From contig OZ246977.1 of assembly GCA_965232465.1 (NCBI GenBank), positions 682,001 to 746,000 of the forward strand: 64,000 nucleotides of DNA, in the 5' to 3' direction. This DNA comes from G965232465 sp965232465 (GTDB lineage Bacteria; Pseudomonadota; Alphaproteobacteria; JAQWUY01). The translations under genes were made by a program, and so were the position numbers. Numbering within the stretch: position 1 is the stretch's first letter; each line of letters starts with the position of its first letter. The notes below the pieces were generated by a model, which was given only the letters and a program-made list of their open reading frames with translations, was not told where the DNA came from and did not search any database. Of the stretch, positions 43,903 through 52,606 are shown in pieces.

Positions 43903-45588
43903 ATGACACAAAAAGAAAAAATTGATCCTATTACATTGGCGGTGCTAAAAAACGCTTTGGATTCTATTGTTGACGAAGTAGCGTATACGGTACTTCGTAC
44001 GGCCCGATCAGAAATTGTTAAGGATGTGATGGATTATTCCGCCGCCATCTGTGATGCCAATGGGGAAATGATTGCACAGGCAAAAACCATTGCCTTACAT
44101 TTAGGTGCTGTCCCCGAAGCCATTGCCGAAGTGATTGAACACTATGCAGATGATTTAAAGCCGGGCGATGCGGTGGTACTAAATGACCCATACCGTGGGG
44201 GGATGCACCTTCCCGATATATTTATGATGTTTCCTGTGTTTTATGAAGGGGAAATTCAGTGCTATTGCGTGGTGATTTGTCACCACACGGATGTGGGCGG
44301 AAGGGTGCCGGGATCAAATGCCAGTGATTCCACAGAAATTTACCAAGAAGGGTTACGCATTCCCCCGCTAAAACTGTACCATCAGGGGAAAATGGATGTC
44401 ACATTAGCAACTCTTATCGGTGCCAATGTACGGGTGCCAGAATTGGTATTAGGGGACTTAAAAGCCCAGTATACCGCCTGTCAAATGGGAAATAGAGAAT
44501 TACAAAAGGTGTTTAATCAATATGGGTTATCCACCAGTACGCTATATTTTAGGGAATTATTGGATTACGCTGAACGCTTAACCCGTGCAGAAATCAGCCA
44601 GTGGGCAGATGGGCAGTATGATTTTATTGATTATATTGATAACGATGGCTTTAATGATGAACCTTTACCCATCAGTGTAAAAATTACCGTCAAGGGCGAC
44701 CATTTATGGGTCGATTACACAGGATCTTCGCCACAGGTGGAGGCGGCGTTAAATATGACCATGTCTTATACAAATTCATGTAGTTATTTGAGCGTACGGT
44801 CTGTTTTAGGACAAGATATTCCTAATAATTCTGGGGTGTTTCGCTGTATCACAGTAACCGCCCCAGAGGCTAGTATTTTAAACCCTGTATTGCCGGGACC
44901 CTGTGCCGCACGAGCATTAACAGGATACCGTGTGTTTGATGTTATGCTTGGGGCGTTACATAAAATCGTTCCCCACAAAGTCCCTGCTGCGGGTGAGGGG
45001 GGCAATACGGTGGTATCTATTGGCGGATACCGTGCGGACAGAAGCCCGTTTGTTATTGTCGATATGATATGTGGGGCATGGGGGGGACGCCCAGATAAGG
45101 ACGGTATGGAGGCAATTACCAACCCATCACAGAACTTGTCAAATACGCCGATTGAATCGTTGGAATCCCGTCAACCTATTCGTGTGGAACAATATGCCCT
45201 TATCCCCGACAGCTGTGGTGCTGGTAAATGGCGGGGAGGATTAGGTGTAACCCGTTCCTATAAACTGTTAGCAGACGAAGCCGTGTTGCAACTACGGGCT
45301 GACCGTGTGAAGTTTCACCCATATGGGCTAGATGGGGGAAAACCGGGATCGCTAAGTAAAAATTGGATTTACCGTGATGGGCAATGGCAACAGGTTGCCG
45401 GTAAAATCACCGCCACCATTAAAAAGGGGGATATTGTCCGTCATGATCAATCTGGTGCGGGTGGACATGGTGACCCGCATGAACGGTGTAAAGATTTGAT
45501 TGAAAATGATCTGTGGAATGGCAAGATTACCCTTGTATACGCACGGGAAAATTTCACCCCAGATCAAATTCCAAAAAATATAAAATAG
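43903..45588 (+). CDS. hyuB: Hydantoinase/oxoprolinase family protein, subunit B
   Basis: A 561-residue partner subunit: DPITLAVLKNALDSIVDEVA and RTARSEIVKDVMDYSAAICD at the N-terminus, LNDPYRGGMHLPDIFMMFPVF, HHTDVGGRVPGSNASDSTEIYQEGLRIPP (metal and active region), PAAGEGGNTVVSIGG and the C-terminal GAGGHGDPHER. Length is typical. The gene begins 13 bases after subunit A with an AAAGGA site, so the two are translated together. Confidence 0.92.
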   Translation: MTQKEKIDPITLAVLKNALDSIVDEVAYTVLRTARSEIVKDVMDYSAAICDANGEMIAQAKTIALHLGAVPEAIAEVIEHYADDLKPGDAVVLNDPYRGGMHLPDIFMMFPVFYEGEIQCYCVVICHHTDVGGRVPGSNASDSTEIYQEGLRIPPLKLYHQGKMDVTLATLIGANVRVPELVLGDLKAQYTACQMGNRELQKVFNQYGLSTSTLYFRELLDYAERLTRAEISQWADGQYDFIDYIDNDGFNDEPLPISVKITVKGDHLWVDYTGSSPQVEAALNMTMSYTNSCSYLSVRSVLGQDIPNNSGVFRCITVTAPEASILNPVLPGPCAARALTGYRVFDVMLGALHKIVPHKVPAAGEGGNTVVSIGGYRADRSPFVIVDMICGAWGGRPDKDGMEAITNPSQNLSNTPIESLESRQPIRVEQYALIPDSCGAGKWRGGLGVTRSYKLLADEAVLQLRADRVKFHPYGLDGGKPGSLSKNWIYRDGQWQQVAGKITATIKKGDIVRHDQSGAGGHGDPHERCKDLIENDLWNGKITLVYARENFTPDQIPKNIK

Positions 45589-45609
45589 TTATATCTAAGG
45601 GATATTACA

Positions 45610-46914
45610 ATGCGAAATGATTTACAACGCTGGTGGATGCCATTTACGGATAACAAAGATTTTAAATCTAACCCCAGACTGTTAAAGTCTGCCAAGGGCG
45701 TATATTACACCACTCAGGACGGACAGCAAGTGATTGATGGTTCGGCAGGCTTATGGTGCTGTAATGTAGGACATGGCAGGGATGAGATTACCACAGCCGT
45801 TATGGAACAATTACAAAACCTAGATTATGCCCCTGCGTTTCATTTGGGGCATGAGCAAGCCTTTGTACTGGCATCCCGTTTAACATCGCTTAGCCCCGAT
45901 AGCCTAAACCATGTGTTTTTTACCAACAGCGGATCCGAATCGGTGGATACGGCACTAAAAATAGCCCTAAACTACTGGCGTGCCAAGGGGCAAGGGCATC
46001 GCCGTATGCTTATTGGACGACAGCGGGGATACCACGGTACAGGGTTTGGTGGTATTTCTGTGGGGGGGATACCGCTCAACCGTAAATCATTTGGTACTTT
46101 GTTACCCAGTGACCACTTAGCCCATACGCAACTGCCCGAAAATGCGTTTAGCCGTGGACAGCCAGAATACGGTGAACATCTGGCAGAGGAATTGGAAAGC
46201 ATTATCACCGTCCACGATGCCAGTAACATCGCCTGTGTTATATTAGAGCCAGTGGCAGGGTCGACGGGCGGACTGCCCGCCCCCAAGGGGTATTTACAAA
46301 AAATCCGTAATATTTGTACCAAGCATGATATTTTACTGATTTTTGATGAAGTGATTACAGGGTTTGGACGATTGGGGCATAATTTTGCCACACAAAAATA
46401 CAGTGTTACCCCTGATATTATGACCACTGCCAAAGGCATTACCAACGGTGTTATTCCCATGGGGGCGGTGTTTGTCAGTGATGATATTTACCATGGCACA
46501 GTCGACACAGCAAATGGTATCGACTTGTTCCATGGCTATACTTATTCTGGACACCCAGTGGCAACAGCGGCGGCATTTGCCACACTGGATATTATGGAAA
46601 ACGAAGGCGTTGTGGAAAATGTGAAGTCCTTAACAGCATATTTCGAAGACATGATACACAGTTTACGGGATTGCCCCCATGTGGTGGACATTCGCAACGA
46701 AGGATTTATCGGGGCGGTGGAACTAGCCCCCATAGACGGCACCCCTAACGCCCGTGCCATGAATGTATTTGACAAGGGGTTCAGAAAACACGGCATTATG
46801 ACCCGTGTTAGTGGGACTTCCCTCACCATTTCCCCCCCGCTTGTTTGTACCGAATCGCATCTTAATGAAATAGGCGACAAACTGCGAAAATCCCTATGTG
46901 ATACCCCCTTATAA
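45610..46914 (+). CDS. Class III aminotransferase, omega-amino acid:pyruvate type
   Basis: A 434-residue PLP enzyme of the class III aminotransferases. The N-terminal WWMPFTDNKDFKSNPRLL is typical of beta-alanine/omega-amino-acid:pyruvate aminotransferases. FFTNSGSESVDTALKIA, GYHGTGFGGISVGG, LIFDEVITGFGRLG (Asp contacting PLP) and TTAKGITNG with the PLP lysine complete the site. It comes 21 bases after hydantoinase B, so I infer that it deaminates the amino product of ring opening. Confidence 0.92.
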   Translation: MRNDLQRWWMPFTDNKDFKSNPRLLKSAKGVYYTTQDGQQVIDGSAGLWCCNVGHGRDEITTAVMEQLQNLDYAPAFHLGHEQAFVLASRLTSLSPDSLNHVFFTNSGSESVDTALKIALNYWRAKGQGHRRMLIGRQRGYHGTGFGGISVGGIPLNRKSFGTLLPSDHLAHTQLPENAFSRGQPEYGEHLAEELESIITVHDASNIACVILEPVAGSTGGLPAPKGYLQKIRNICTKHDILLIFDEVITGFGRLGHNFATQKYSVTPDIMTTAKGITNGVIPMGAVFVSDDIYHGTVDTANGIDLFHGYTYSGHPVATAAAFATLDIMENEGVVENVKSLTAYFEDMIHSLRDCPHVVDIRNEGFIGAVELAPIDGTPNARAMNVFDKGFRKHGIMTRVSGTSLTISPPLVCTESHLNEIGDKLRKSLCDTPL

Positions 46915-46988
46915 ACATAGTAAAGATACTTAAATATGCATGTGATAATGGCACTTGGTGTTGTTTGCCATTGTTATGTTTCTATGTT
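46914..46988 (+). terminator. Nested inverted repeats after the hydantoinase operon
   Basis: An inner stem AATGGCA/TGCCATT (46947–46953 with 46966–46972) is enclosed by AACATAG/CTATGTT near 46914–46920 and 46981–46987. It directly follows the aminotransferase stop. There is no good U-run, so termination is plausible but not shown. Confidence 0.35.
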
Positions 46989-46989
46989 G

Positions 46990-47232
46990 GTAGAAGTGGA
47001 TCCCATTGTTTGGACCATTAACTGTTAAAGTTAAGATAGACTTTTTTGGTTAATTTGCTGTTTATTTTGATATGGAAGCGGTGTAGCTGTAAGCGGAACC
47101 ACTTTTGCATCAAAATACATTGTATAGGTTTCATTTGGGGTCTGTGGGCATTGTAAAACTGTATCCAATCCCTTATGTCCTGCTGTGCCTGTCTGCCATT
47201 GACAAAATCCCTTAGATACACACATTCATACT
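46990..47232 (-). mobile_element. IS3-family remnant (transposase B 3' end and terminal repeat)
   Basis: A reverse frame (47221–47018) reads YLRDFVNGRQAQQDIRDWIQ followed by FYNAHRPQMKP, the C-terminal end of IS3-family (IS407-like) integrase-type transposases ('…FYN.rRPH…'). It is followed by ATGGTCCAAACAATGGGATC near 47005, like the GTCC…GGG terminal repeat of these elements. The upstream catalytic part is missing and the fragment is fused directly to the IS5 remnant. Confidence 0.65.
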
Positions 47233-47860
47233 TTAAGTTGCGTCATAAGCTCTGTCTGCTAATACACTTTGAAAGGGTTGTAAATTTTCCAAAAACAAAG
47301 GAGCATAAGGGACATCATGACACTGTCCCGGCGTTAAATGAAATTGTAATGGCAACTCATGTTCGTTACAGAACATATGGATCTTGGTCGTTAATCCCCA
47401 AAGGGAATATGTTGCCATTTTGGGCCATGGTTACAGAACATATGGATCTTGGTCGTTAATCCCCCTTTGGATCTGCCCATACATCGTTCCCTACTGTTTT
47501 TTTACACTAGCAACTGTGCTATCAATCATTAACAAATCATGATTATGATTATCACGAAGAGTATCAAATATATAATCCCAAACACCCGCCTTTTTCCAAC
47601 GGATAAAACGATTATACACAGTCGTACGAGGTTCATAACAAGTAGGCATACTTCGCCATGATGTACCTGTTCTTAAACGGTATAATATCCCATTGATAAC
47701 CCATCAACCCTTGCAACACTACGGCTTTTGTTGGGAAGTAGGGGTTTAATCAAACACCATTCATAATCACTCATATCGCTATCGTACATTATACATTCTC
47801 CTCTAAATAAATGCTAATAATACAGAGTGAATCACATCTTAAATCACAATGCAATACTTT
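47233..47860 (-). mobile_element. IS5-family (IS427 group) remnant with broken transposase
   Basis: From the ATG at 47789 the reverse strand encodes MYDSDMSDYEWCLIKPLLP. After frameshifts, family pieces continue: YNRFIRWKKAGVWDYIFDTL, LMIDSTVASV, CMGRSKGGLTTKIHMFC and LPLQFHLTPGQCHDV…LADRAYDA. A 35-base direct repeat with copies 65 bp apart (47365 and 47430) adds a further break. The C-terminal third is missing. The left end matches the fragment at 21862–21980 in inverted orientation. Confidence 0.8.
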
Positions 47861-47875
47861 TTATGAGTTCACCAC

Positions 47876-48826
47876 CTAGTTTTTGGGGACCATTTCTGTA
47901 TATGGCAAGATGCTATGTATCAGCCGTGCCCCCAGCCGTGCGGTCAAGGTATTTTTGTCGTATTTGGGATTTATTTCCACCACATCCAGGGCAATAATGC
48001 GGTTTGTTTGGGTAATATGGTACAGGCATGTTTCCACAAACACAGGGGGAATACCCATGGGGTTTACAGCACTGACCCCTGGGGCGATGCCCCCATGAAA
48101 AGTATCCATATCGATGGTAATATACACATTGTCAACGGATTTTATAAAGTCTGTTAATTTTTGTACACATTTGTTTGGGTGCATATGGCATTCTGTGTCA
48201 TAACAATATTGCACCCCCAACGCATCCGCCCGTTTAAACAAGGTGTTGGTATTACTGGATTTGGCAATACCCATACAAAAGTATGTAAAATCCCTGTTAT
48301 CTTCGGTAAATACCCTGTGTGTATCAGAAAATGGGGTACCAGAAGTGGGGATGTTATCGGCGGTGGTTCTTAAATCAAAATGGGCATCGAAATTGACAAT
48401 CCCGATTTTTATATCGTTGGGGTATGCTTGGTGCACCCCCATAAGTCCGCCAAAAGATGTTTCATGTCCCCCCCCTAATATAATCGGGGTGTGGGTGTTG
48501 TGGATAAGGGTATGCACATGCTTGGCAAGGGCGGTTTGTGCTTGTTGCAAATCCTTGTCCATACAGGATATATTTCCTGTGTCGTATATGTCATATGCCC
48601 CATTGTATGGCAGGTTGGCAAGGGCGTTACGAAGGGTATCAGGGGCATCATATGCCCCTGTGCGACCGTGGTTGCGTCGTACACCTTCGTCCGATTGAAA
48701 CCCCACCAACGCATACGCAGGATGGGGGGCGGTTTTTGGGCACATGCCTTTTTTTATTATTTGCCACAGACGGGCATCGTTTGTATCGTCCCCATCATAC
48801 CGTCCCTGCCATACAAAATCTGTCAT
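47876..48826 (-). CDS. hutG: Formimidoylglutamase
   Basis: A 316-residue ureohydrolase (arginase fold) with HutG features: GGGHETSFGGLMG, NFDAHFDLRTTADNIPTSGT (the SGTPF extension is typical of HutG rather than arginase), and the metal site DMDTFHGGIAPGVSAVNP. It converts N-formimidoyl-glutamate to glutamate and formamide, the last step of histidine degradation. It lies 5 bases from hutU in the hutI-U-G operon. Its 3' side adjoins IS debris (50 bases). Confidence 0.93.
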   Translation of the reverse strand: MTDFVWQGRYDGDDTNDARLWQIIKKGMCPKTAPHPAYALVGFQSDEGVRRNHGRTGAYDAPDTLRNALANLPYNGAYDIYDTGNISCMDKDLQQAQTALAKHVHTLIHNTHTPIILGGGHETSFGGLMGVHQAYPNDIKIGIVNFDAHFDLRTTADNIPTSGTPFSDTHRVFTEDNRDFTYFCMGIAKSSNTNTLFKRADALGVQYCYDTECHMHPNKCVQKLTDFIKSVDNVYITIDMDTFHGGIAPGVSAVNPMGIPPVFVETCLYHITQTNRIIALDVVEINPKYDKNTLTARLGARLIHSILPYTEMVPKN

Positions 48827-48831
48827 GGGGG

Positions 48832-50493
48832 TTAATCCTTTATACTAGGTAAGTGTAATCCTTGTTGTTTGGCACATTTTTTGGCGATGTCATATCCTGC
48901 ATCCGCATGACGCATTACCCCTGTTGCCGGGTCGTTCCATAGCACCCGTTTTAACCGTTCGGCTGCTGCGTCTGTGCCATCCGCACAAATGACCACCCCT
49001 GCGTGTTGGGAAAAGCCCATGCCCACGCCCCCGCCGTGATGTAAGGATACCCAAGTTGCCCCCGATGCGGTGTTTAATAACGCATTTAATAACGGCCAAT
49101 CGGATACAGCATCCGTGCCATCCAGCATAGATTCGGTTTCACGGTTGGGGGATGCCACCGACCCAGAATCCAAATGGTCCCGTCCAATGACAATAGGGGC
49201 TTTTAATGTACCATTTTTGACCATTTCATTAAATGCCAACCCCAATCGGTGTCTGTCGCCCAATCCCACCCAGCAAATACGGGCGGGTAAACCCTGAAAC
49301 GCAATACGATCCCGTGCCATGTCGAGCCAATTGTGTAAGTGTGTATTATCAGGTAACAATTCCTTAACCTTGGCATCGGTTTTATAAATATCTTCTGGAT
49401 CGCCCGATAATGCCACCCAACGAAACGGTCCAATGCCTTGGCAAAACAGCGGACGGATATACGCAGGCACAAACCCGGGGAAACTAAACGCATCTTTTAA
49501 ACCTTGTTCATGTGCCACCTGGCGGATATTGTTGCCATAATCTATGGTGGGGATACCATCTTTGGCAAAATTGACCATAGCCTGCACATGGTTTTTCATG
49601 GATTTTTTGGCTTCTGTCATCACTAATTCAGGATTTTGGTGTTGTTGTTGGTGCCACCGTTGCATTGTCCAGCCTTGCGGCAAATATCCATGTAATGGGT
49701 CGTGGGCGGAGGTTTGGTCTGTGACTAGGTCCGGTTTTATGCCCCGTGCATGGATTTCAGTAAATATATCCGACGCATTGCCCAATAATCCCACAGATTT
49801 AACAATATGTTTACTTGTCCAATGGGTTATCATTGCCAAAGCTTCATCAAGGGTTTTTGCTTTTTCGTCTACATATCGGGTACGCAGGCGAAAATCGATA
49901 CTCTGTTCGTTACATTCCACCGCCAAACAGCATGCCCCTGCCATTACTGCCGCCAGCGGTTGTGCCCCCCCCATACCACCAAGACCGCCGGTTAATATCC
50001 ATTTACCGGACATATCGCCATTAAAATGTTGCCGGCTTGCTTCGACAAAGGTTTCATAAGTCCCTTGGACAATCCCTTGGGATCCGATATATATCCAAGA
50101 CCCAGCGGTCATTTGCCCATACATCATCAGCCCCTCACGGTCGAGCTTATTAAAATGTTCCCAGTTTGCCCAATGGGGAACTAAGTTGGAATTGGCAATT
50201 AGTACCCGTGGGGCATCTACATGGGTGGTAAACACGCCAACGGGTTTTCCTGATTGCACCAATAAGGTTTGATTGTCTTCCAATTCGGTTAACACATGTT
50301 GAATTTTATCAAATGATTCCCAATCTCTTGCACATTTACCAATGCCCCCATATACCACCAAATTTTCAGGGGCTTCGGCAACATCCGGGTGCAGATTATT
50401 GCACATCATACGATAGGGGGCTTCGGTCAGCCAGGATTTTGTGTGTAATGTTGTCCCCGTTGGGACGGTAATAGTACGGTTTTTATTAGTCAT
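48832..50493 (-). CDS. hutU: Urocanate hydratase
   Basis: A 553-residue cytosolic NAD-dependent urocanase, converting urocanate to imidazolonepropionate. Recognisable blocks: YGGIGKCARDWESFDKI, LTGGLGGMGGAQPLAAVMAG (NAD binding), DQTSAHDPLHGYLPQGW, GLPARICWVGLGDRH and VSLHHGGGVGMGFSQHAGVV. Length is standard. The start is 1 base after the hutI stop with an AGAGG site, so translation is coupled. Confidence 0.96.
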   Translation of the reverse strand: MTNKNRTITVPTGTTLHTKSWLTEAPYRMMCNNLHPDVAEAPENLVVYGGIGKCARDWESFDKIQHVLTELEDNQTLLVQSGKPVGVFTTHVDAPRVLIANSNLVPHWANWEHFNKLDREGLMMYGQMTAGSWIYIGSQGIVQGTYETFVEASRQHFNGDMSGKWILTGGLGGMGGAQPLAAVMAGACCLAVECNEQSIDFRLRTRYVDEKAKTLDEALAMITHWTSKHIVKSVGLLGNASDIFTEIHARGIKPDLVTDQTSAHDPLHGYLPQGWTMQRWHQQQHQNPELVMTEAKKSMKNHVQAMVNFAKDGIPTIDYGNNIRQVAHEQGLKDAFSFPGFVPAYIRPLFCQGIGPFRWVALSGDPEDIYKTDAKVKELLPDNTHLHNWLDMARDRIAFQGLPARICWVGLGDRHRLGLAFNEMVKNGTLKAPIVIGRDHLDSGSVASPNRETESMLDGTDAVSDWPLLNALLNTASGATWVSLHHGGGVGMGFSQHAGVVICADGTDAAAERLKRVLWNDPATGVMRHADAGYDIAKKCAKQQGLHLPSIKD

Positions 50494-50494
50494 T

Positions 50495-51718
50495 TTATAC
50501 CTCTTTATCTAAAATACGATTATACAAAGGGTTAAACCCTATGTGATATGATAATTCCGCTGGGTATTGTACATCCCATACGGCAAATTCCGCTTTTTTT
50601 CCCACATCAATGGTGCCCACAGTATCGGCAATGCCCAATGCTTTGCTGGCATTTTTGGTTACGCCCATAAGGGTTTCTTCGGGGGTCATACGGAACAAAG
50701 TACATGCCATATTCATGGCAAGCAACACTGAATTTAAGGGGGAAGACCCCGGGTTACAATCGGTGGCGATTGCCATGTCCACCCCATGTGTGCGAAAATC
50801 CGCAATGGGGGGAAGTTGTGCTTCACGGAGGTTATAAAATGCCCCTGGTAGTAATACGGCAACAGTATTTGATCGTGCCATGGCTTGTATGCCATCCGTG
50901 TCGATATATTCTAAGTGATCAGCAGACATCGCCCCAAATTTGGTTGCCATTTTTGCACCGCCTAAATTGGACAACTGTTCCGCATGAATTTTAATGGGCA
51001 GCTCCAATTTTTTGGCAATGACAAATACTTTTGCCACTTGCTCAGGGCTAAATGTAATATTTTCACAAAACGCATCCACCGCATCGACCAAGCCTTTTTT
51101 GTGTGCTTGGTGCAAGGCGGGGATACAGACCCGTTCGATATATGCATCCGCATTGTCTGTATATTCGGGGGGGACTGCATGGGGGGCAAGAAAAGTTTTT
51201 TTAATCCGCACAGGGCGTATGGTTTCCAAGTGCTTTGCCACTTGTAACATCTTTAATTCGTCTTGTATGGTTAAACCATATCCTGATTTTATTTCCACTG
51301 TCCCGACCCCTTCGGCAATTAATGCATCGATTCGGGGCAAAGCATCCGCTACTAAAGTATCAAAATCAGCAGAACGGGTATTTTTTACCGTCGATATAAT
51401 GCCCCCCCCTGCACGGGCGACTTGTGTATACGAAGCTCCATTTAAGTACATCTCAAATTCATGGACACGATTGCCCCCATACACAAGGTGCGTATGGCAA
51501 TCTATGAGTGCTGGGCTCAGTAATCGTCCCCCCAAATCAATATCTGTATAATTTGCATATGTATCGGGTATATCATCGGCAACACCGACCCATGTAATAA
51601 TACCATTATCCACCACAATAGCCCCATTTTCAATCAACCCATATGGCAACCCATATGATATGTGCCGGTGGGCGTGTGAAAATGATGCTATGCGACAATT
51701 CTTGTATATTTTTTTCAT
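50495..51718 (-). CDS. hutI: Imidazolonepropionase
   Basis: A 407-residue metal-dependent amidohydrolase: LLSPALIDCHTHLVYGGNRVHEFE (DxHTH metal site), VEIKSGYGLTIQDELKML, IKIHAEQLSN and AIATDCNPGSSPLNS, the standard HutI blocks. It opens imidazolonepropionate to formimidoylglutamate. I place the start at 51718 behind AGGTATTGTT; a longer frame reaches into the hutC side but has no family similarity. First gene of hutI-U-G, driven by the reverse promoter at 51779–51807. Confidence 0.95.
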   Translation of the reverse strand: MKKIYKNCRIASFSHAHRHISYGLPYGLIENGAIVVDNGIITWVGVADDIPDTYANYTDIDLGGRLLSPALIDCHTHLVYGGNRVHEFEMYLNGASYTQVARAGGGIISTVKNTRSADFDTLVADALPRIDALIAEGVGTVEIKSGYGLTIQDELKMLQVAKHLETIRPVRIKKTFLAPHAVPPEYTDNADAYIERVCIPALHQAHKKGLVDAVDAFCENITFSPEQVAKVFVIAKKLELPIKIHAEQLSNLGGAKMATKFGAMSADHLEYIDTDGIQAMARSNTVAVLLPGAFYNLREAQLPPIADFRTHGVDMAIATDCNPGSSPLNSVLLAMNMACTLFRMTPEETLMGVTKNASKALGIADTVGTIDVGKKAEFAVWDVQYPAELSYHIGFNPLYNRILDKEV

Positions 51719-51778
51719 AACAATACCTATATTAAAAATATTATGTTCATACATAAAAATAAAAAAAAGAACAACTTT

Positions 51779-51820
51779 ATTATAATTTTTATTGACAAGC
51801 TTGTCAACTAAAATTATACT
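51779..51820. promoter_or_regulatory. Divergent hut promoters sharing one palindromic operator
   Basis: The perfect 16-base palindrome TTGACAAGCTTGTCAA (51792–51807) carries a consensus -35 (TTGACA) on each strand. Forward: TTGACA 51792–51797, 17-base spacer, TATACT 51815–51820 (towards hutC-hutH). Reverse: TTGACA 51807–51802, 17-base spacer, TATAAT 51784–51779 (towards hutI-U-G). A single bound HutC dimer could shut both. Confidence 0.75.
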
Positions 51821-51893
51821 TGCACATATAAAATGTGGTTTAAAATACCATTTTATTCTGTAATACATGTGCCACACTTGGGGGAATTTGATA

Positions 51894-52586
51894 ATGCAAA
51901 CGGCAAATAAATGGTCTGATGTTAAGCAATATATCCATAATCAGATATTAAATAAAACATTTATACCTGGGGATAAATTGCCCAAAGATTCGGAATTCGC
52001 CGAACGCTTACAATGTGCCAGAACCACTGTGCAACGGGCAATGCAGGAATTGGCGGATATGGGGATTGTAAAACGTACCCGTAAAGGCGGGACTTTTGTA
52101 AGCCCCTTTCAAAGAACCCACGCCAATATTGATATTCCCATTATTCAACAAGAAATTGAATCCATGGGATACACATATACATATCATTGTATCCACAGGG
52201 AAATCGCCAAAATGCCAAAACCATTAATACACCATTGGGGCATGCACAAGGTCGATGATATGCTGCATGTTCAATGTGTGCATATGGGCGATGATATGCC
52301 TTATATTTACGAAGATCGGTGGATAAATACACACATAACAGCCGATATTTTACGGGTGGATTTACATTTGCAGAGTGCCAATGCATGGTTAATAAAAAAC
52401 CGTCCATATACGCATATCAGTATGGAAATATCGGCGGTAAATGCGGATTCTGCCACAGCCCATATATTACACATAGACAAAGGACAAGCAATTTTGGGGA
52501 TACGCCGTACCACATGGGTACACGATACCCCCATAACAACAGTAAAATTATACACAAAACCCGACTATAAAATTGTCAGTCGATAA
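51894..52586 (+). CDS. hutC: Histidine-utilisation repressor, GntR/HutC family
   Basis: A 230-residue GntR-family regulator of the HutC subfamily: winged helix with KQYIHNQILNKTFIPGDKLP and ARTTVQRAMQELADMGIVKR (residues about 8–72), then a UTRA effector domain (about 95–225) with PYIYEDRWIN and GIRRTTWVHDTPITTVKLY. Members sense urocanate. The start at 51894 follows GGGGGA by about 8 bases. It is divergent from hutI-U-G and 20 bases ahead of hutH, so it probably represses both arms through the palindrome at 51792. Confidence 0.92.
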   Translation: MQTANKWSDVKQYIHNQILNKTFIPGDKLPKDSEFAERLQCARTTVQRAMQELADMGIVKRTRKGGTFVSPFQRTHANIDIPIIQQEIESMGYTYTYHCIHREIAKMPKPLIHHWGMHKVDDMLHVQCVHMGDDMPYIYEDRWINTHITADILRVDLHLQSANAWLIKNRPYTHISMEISAVNADSATAHILHIDKGQAILGIRRTTWVHDTPITTVKLYTKPDYKIVSR

Positions 52587-52606
52587 ATAATCAGGAGAAA
52601 ATTACT

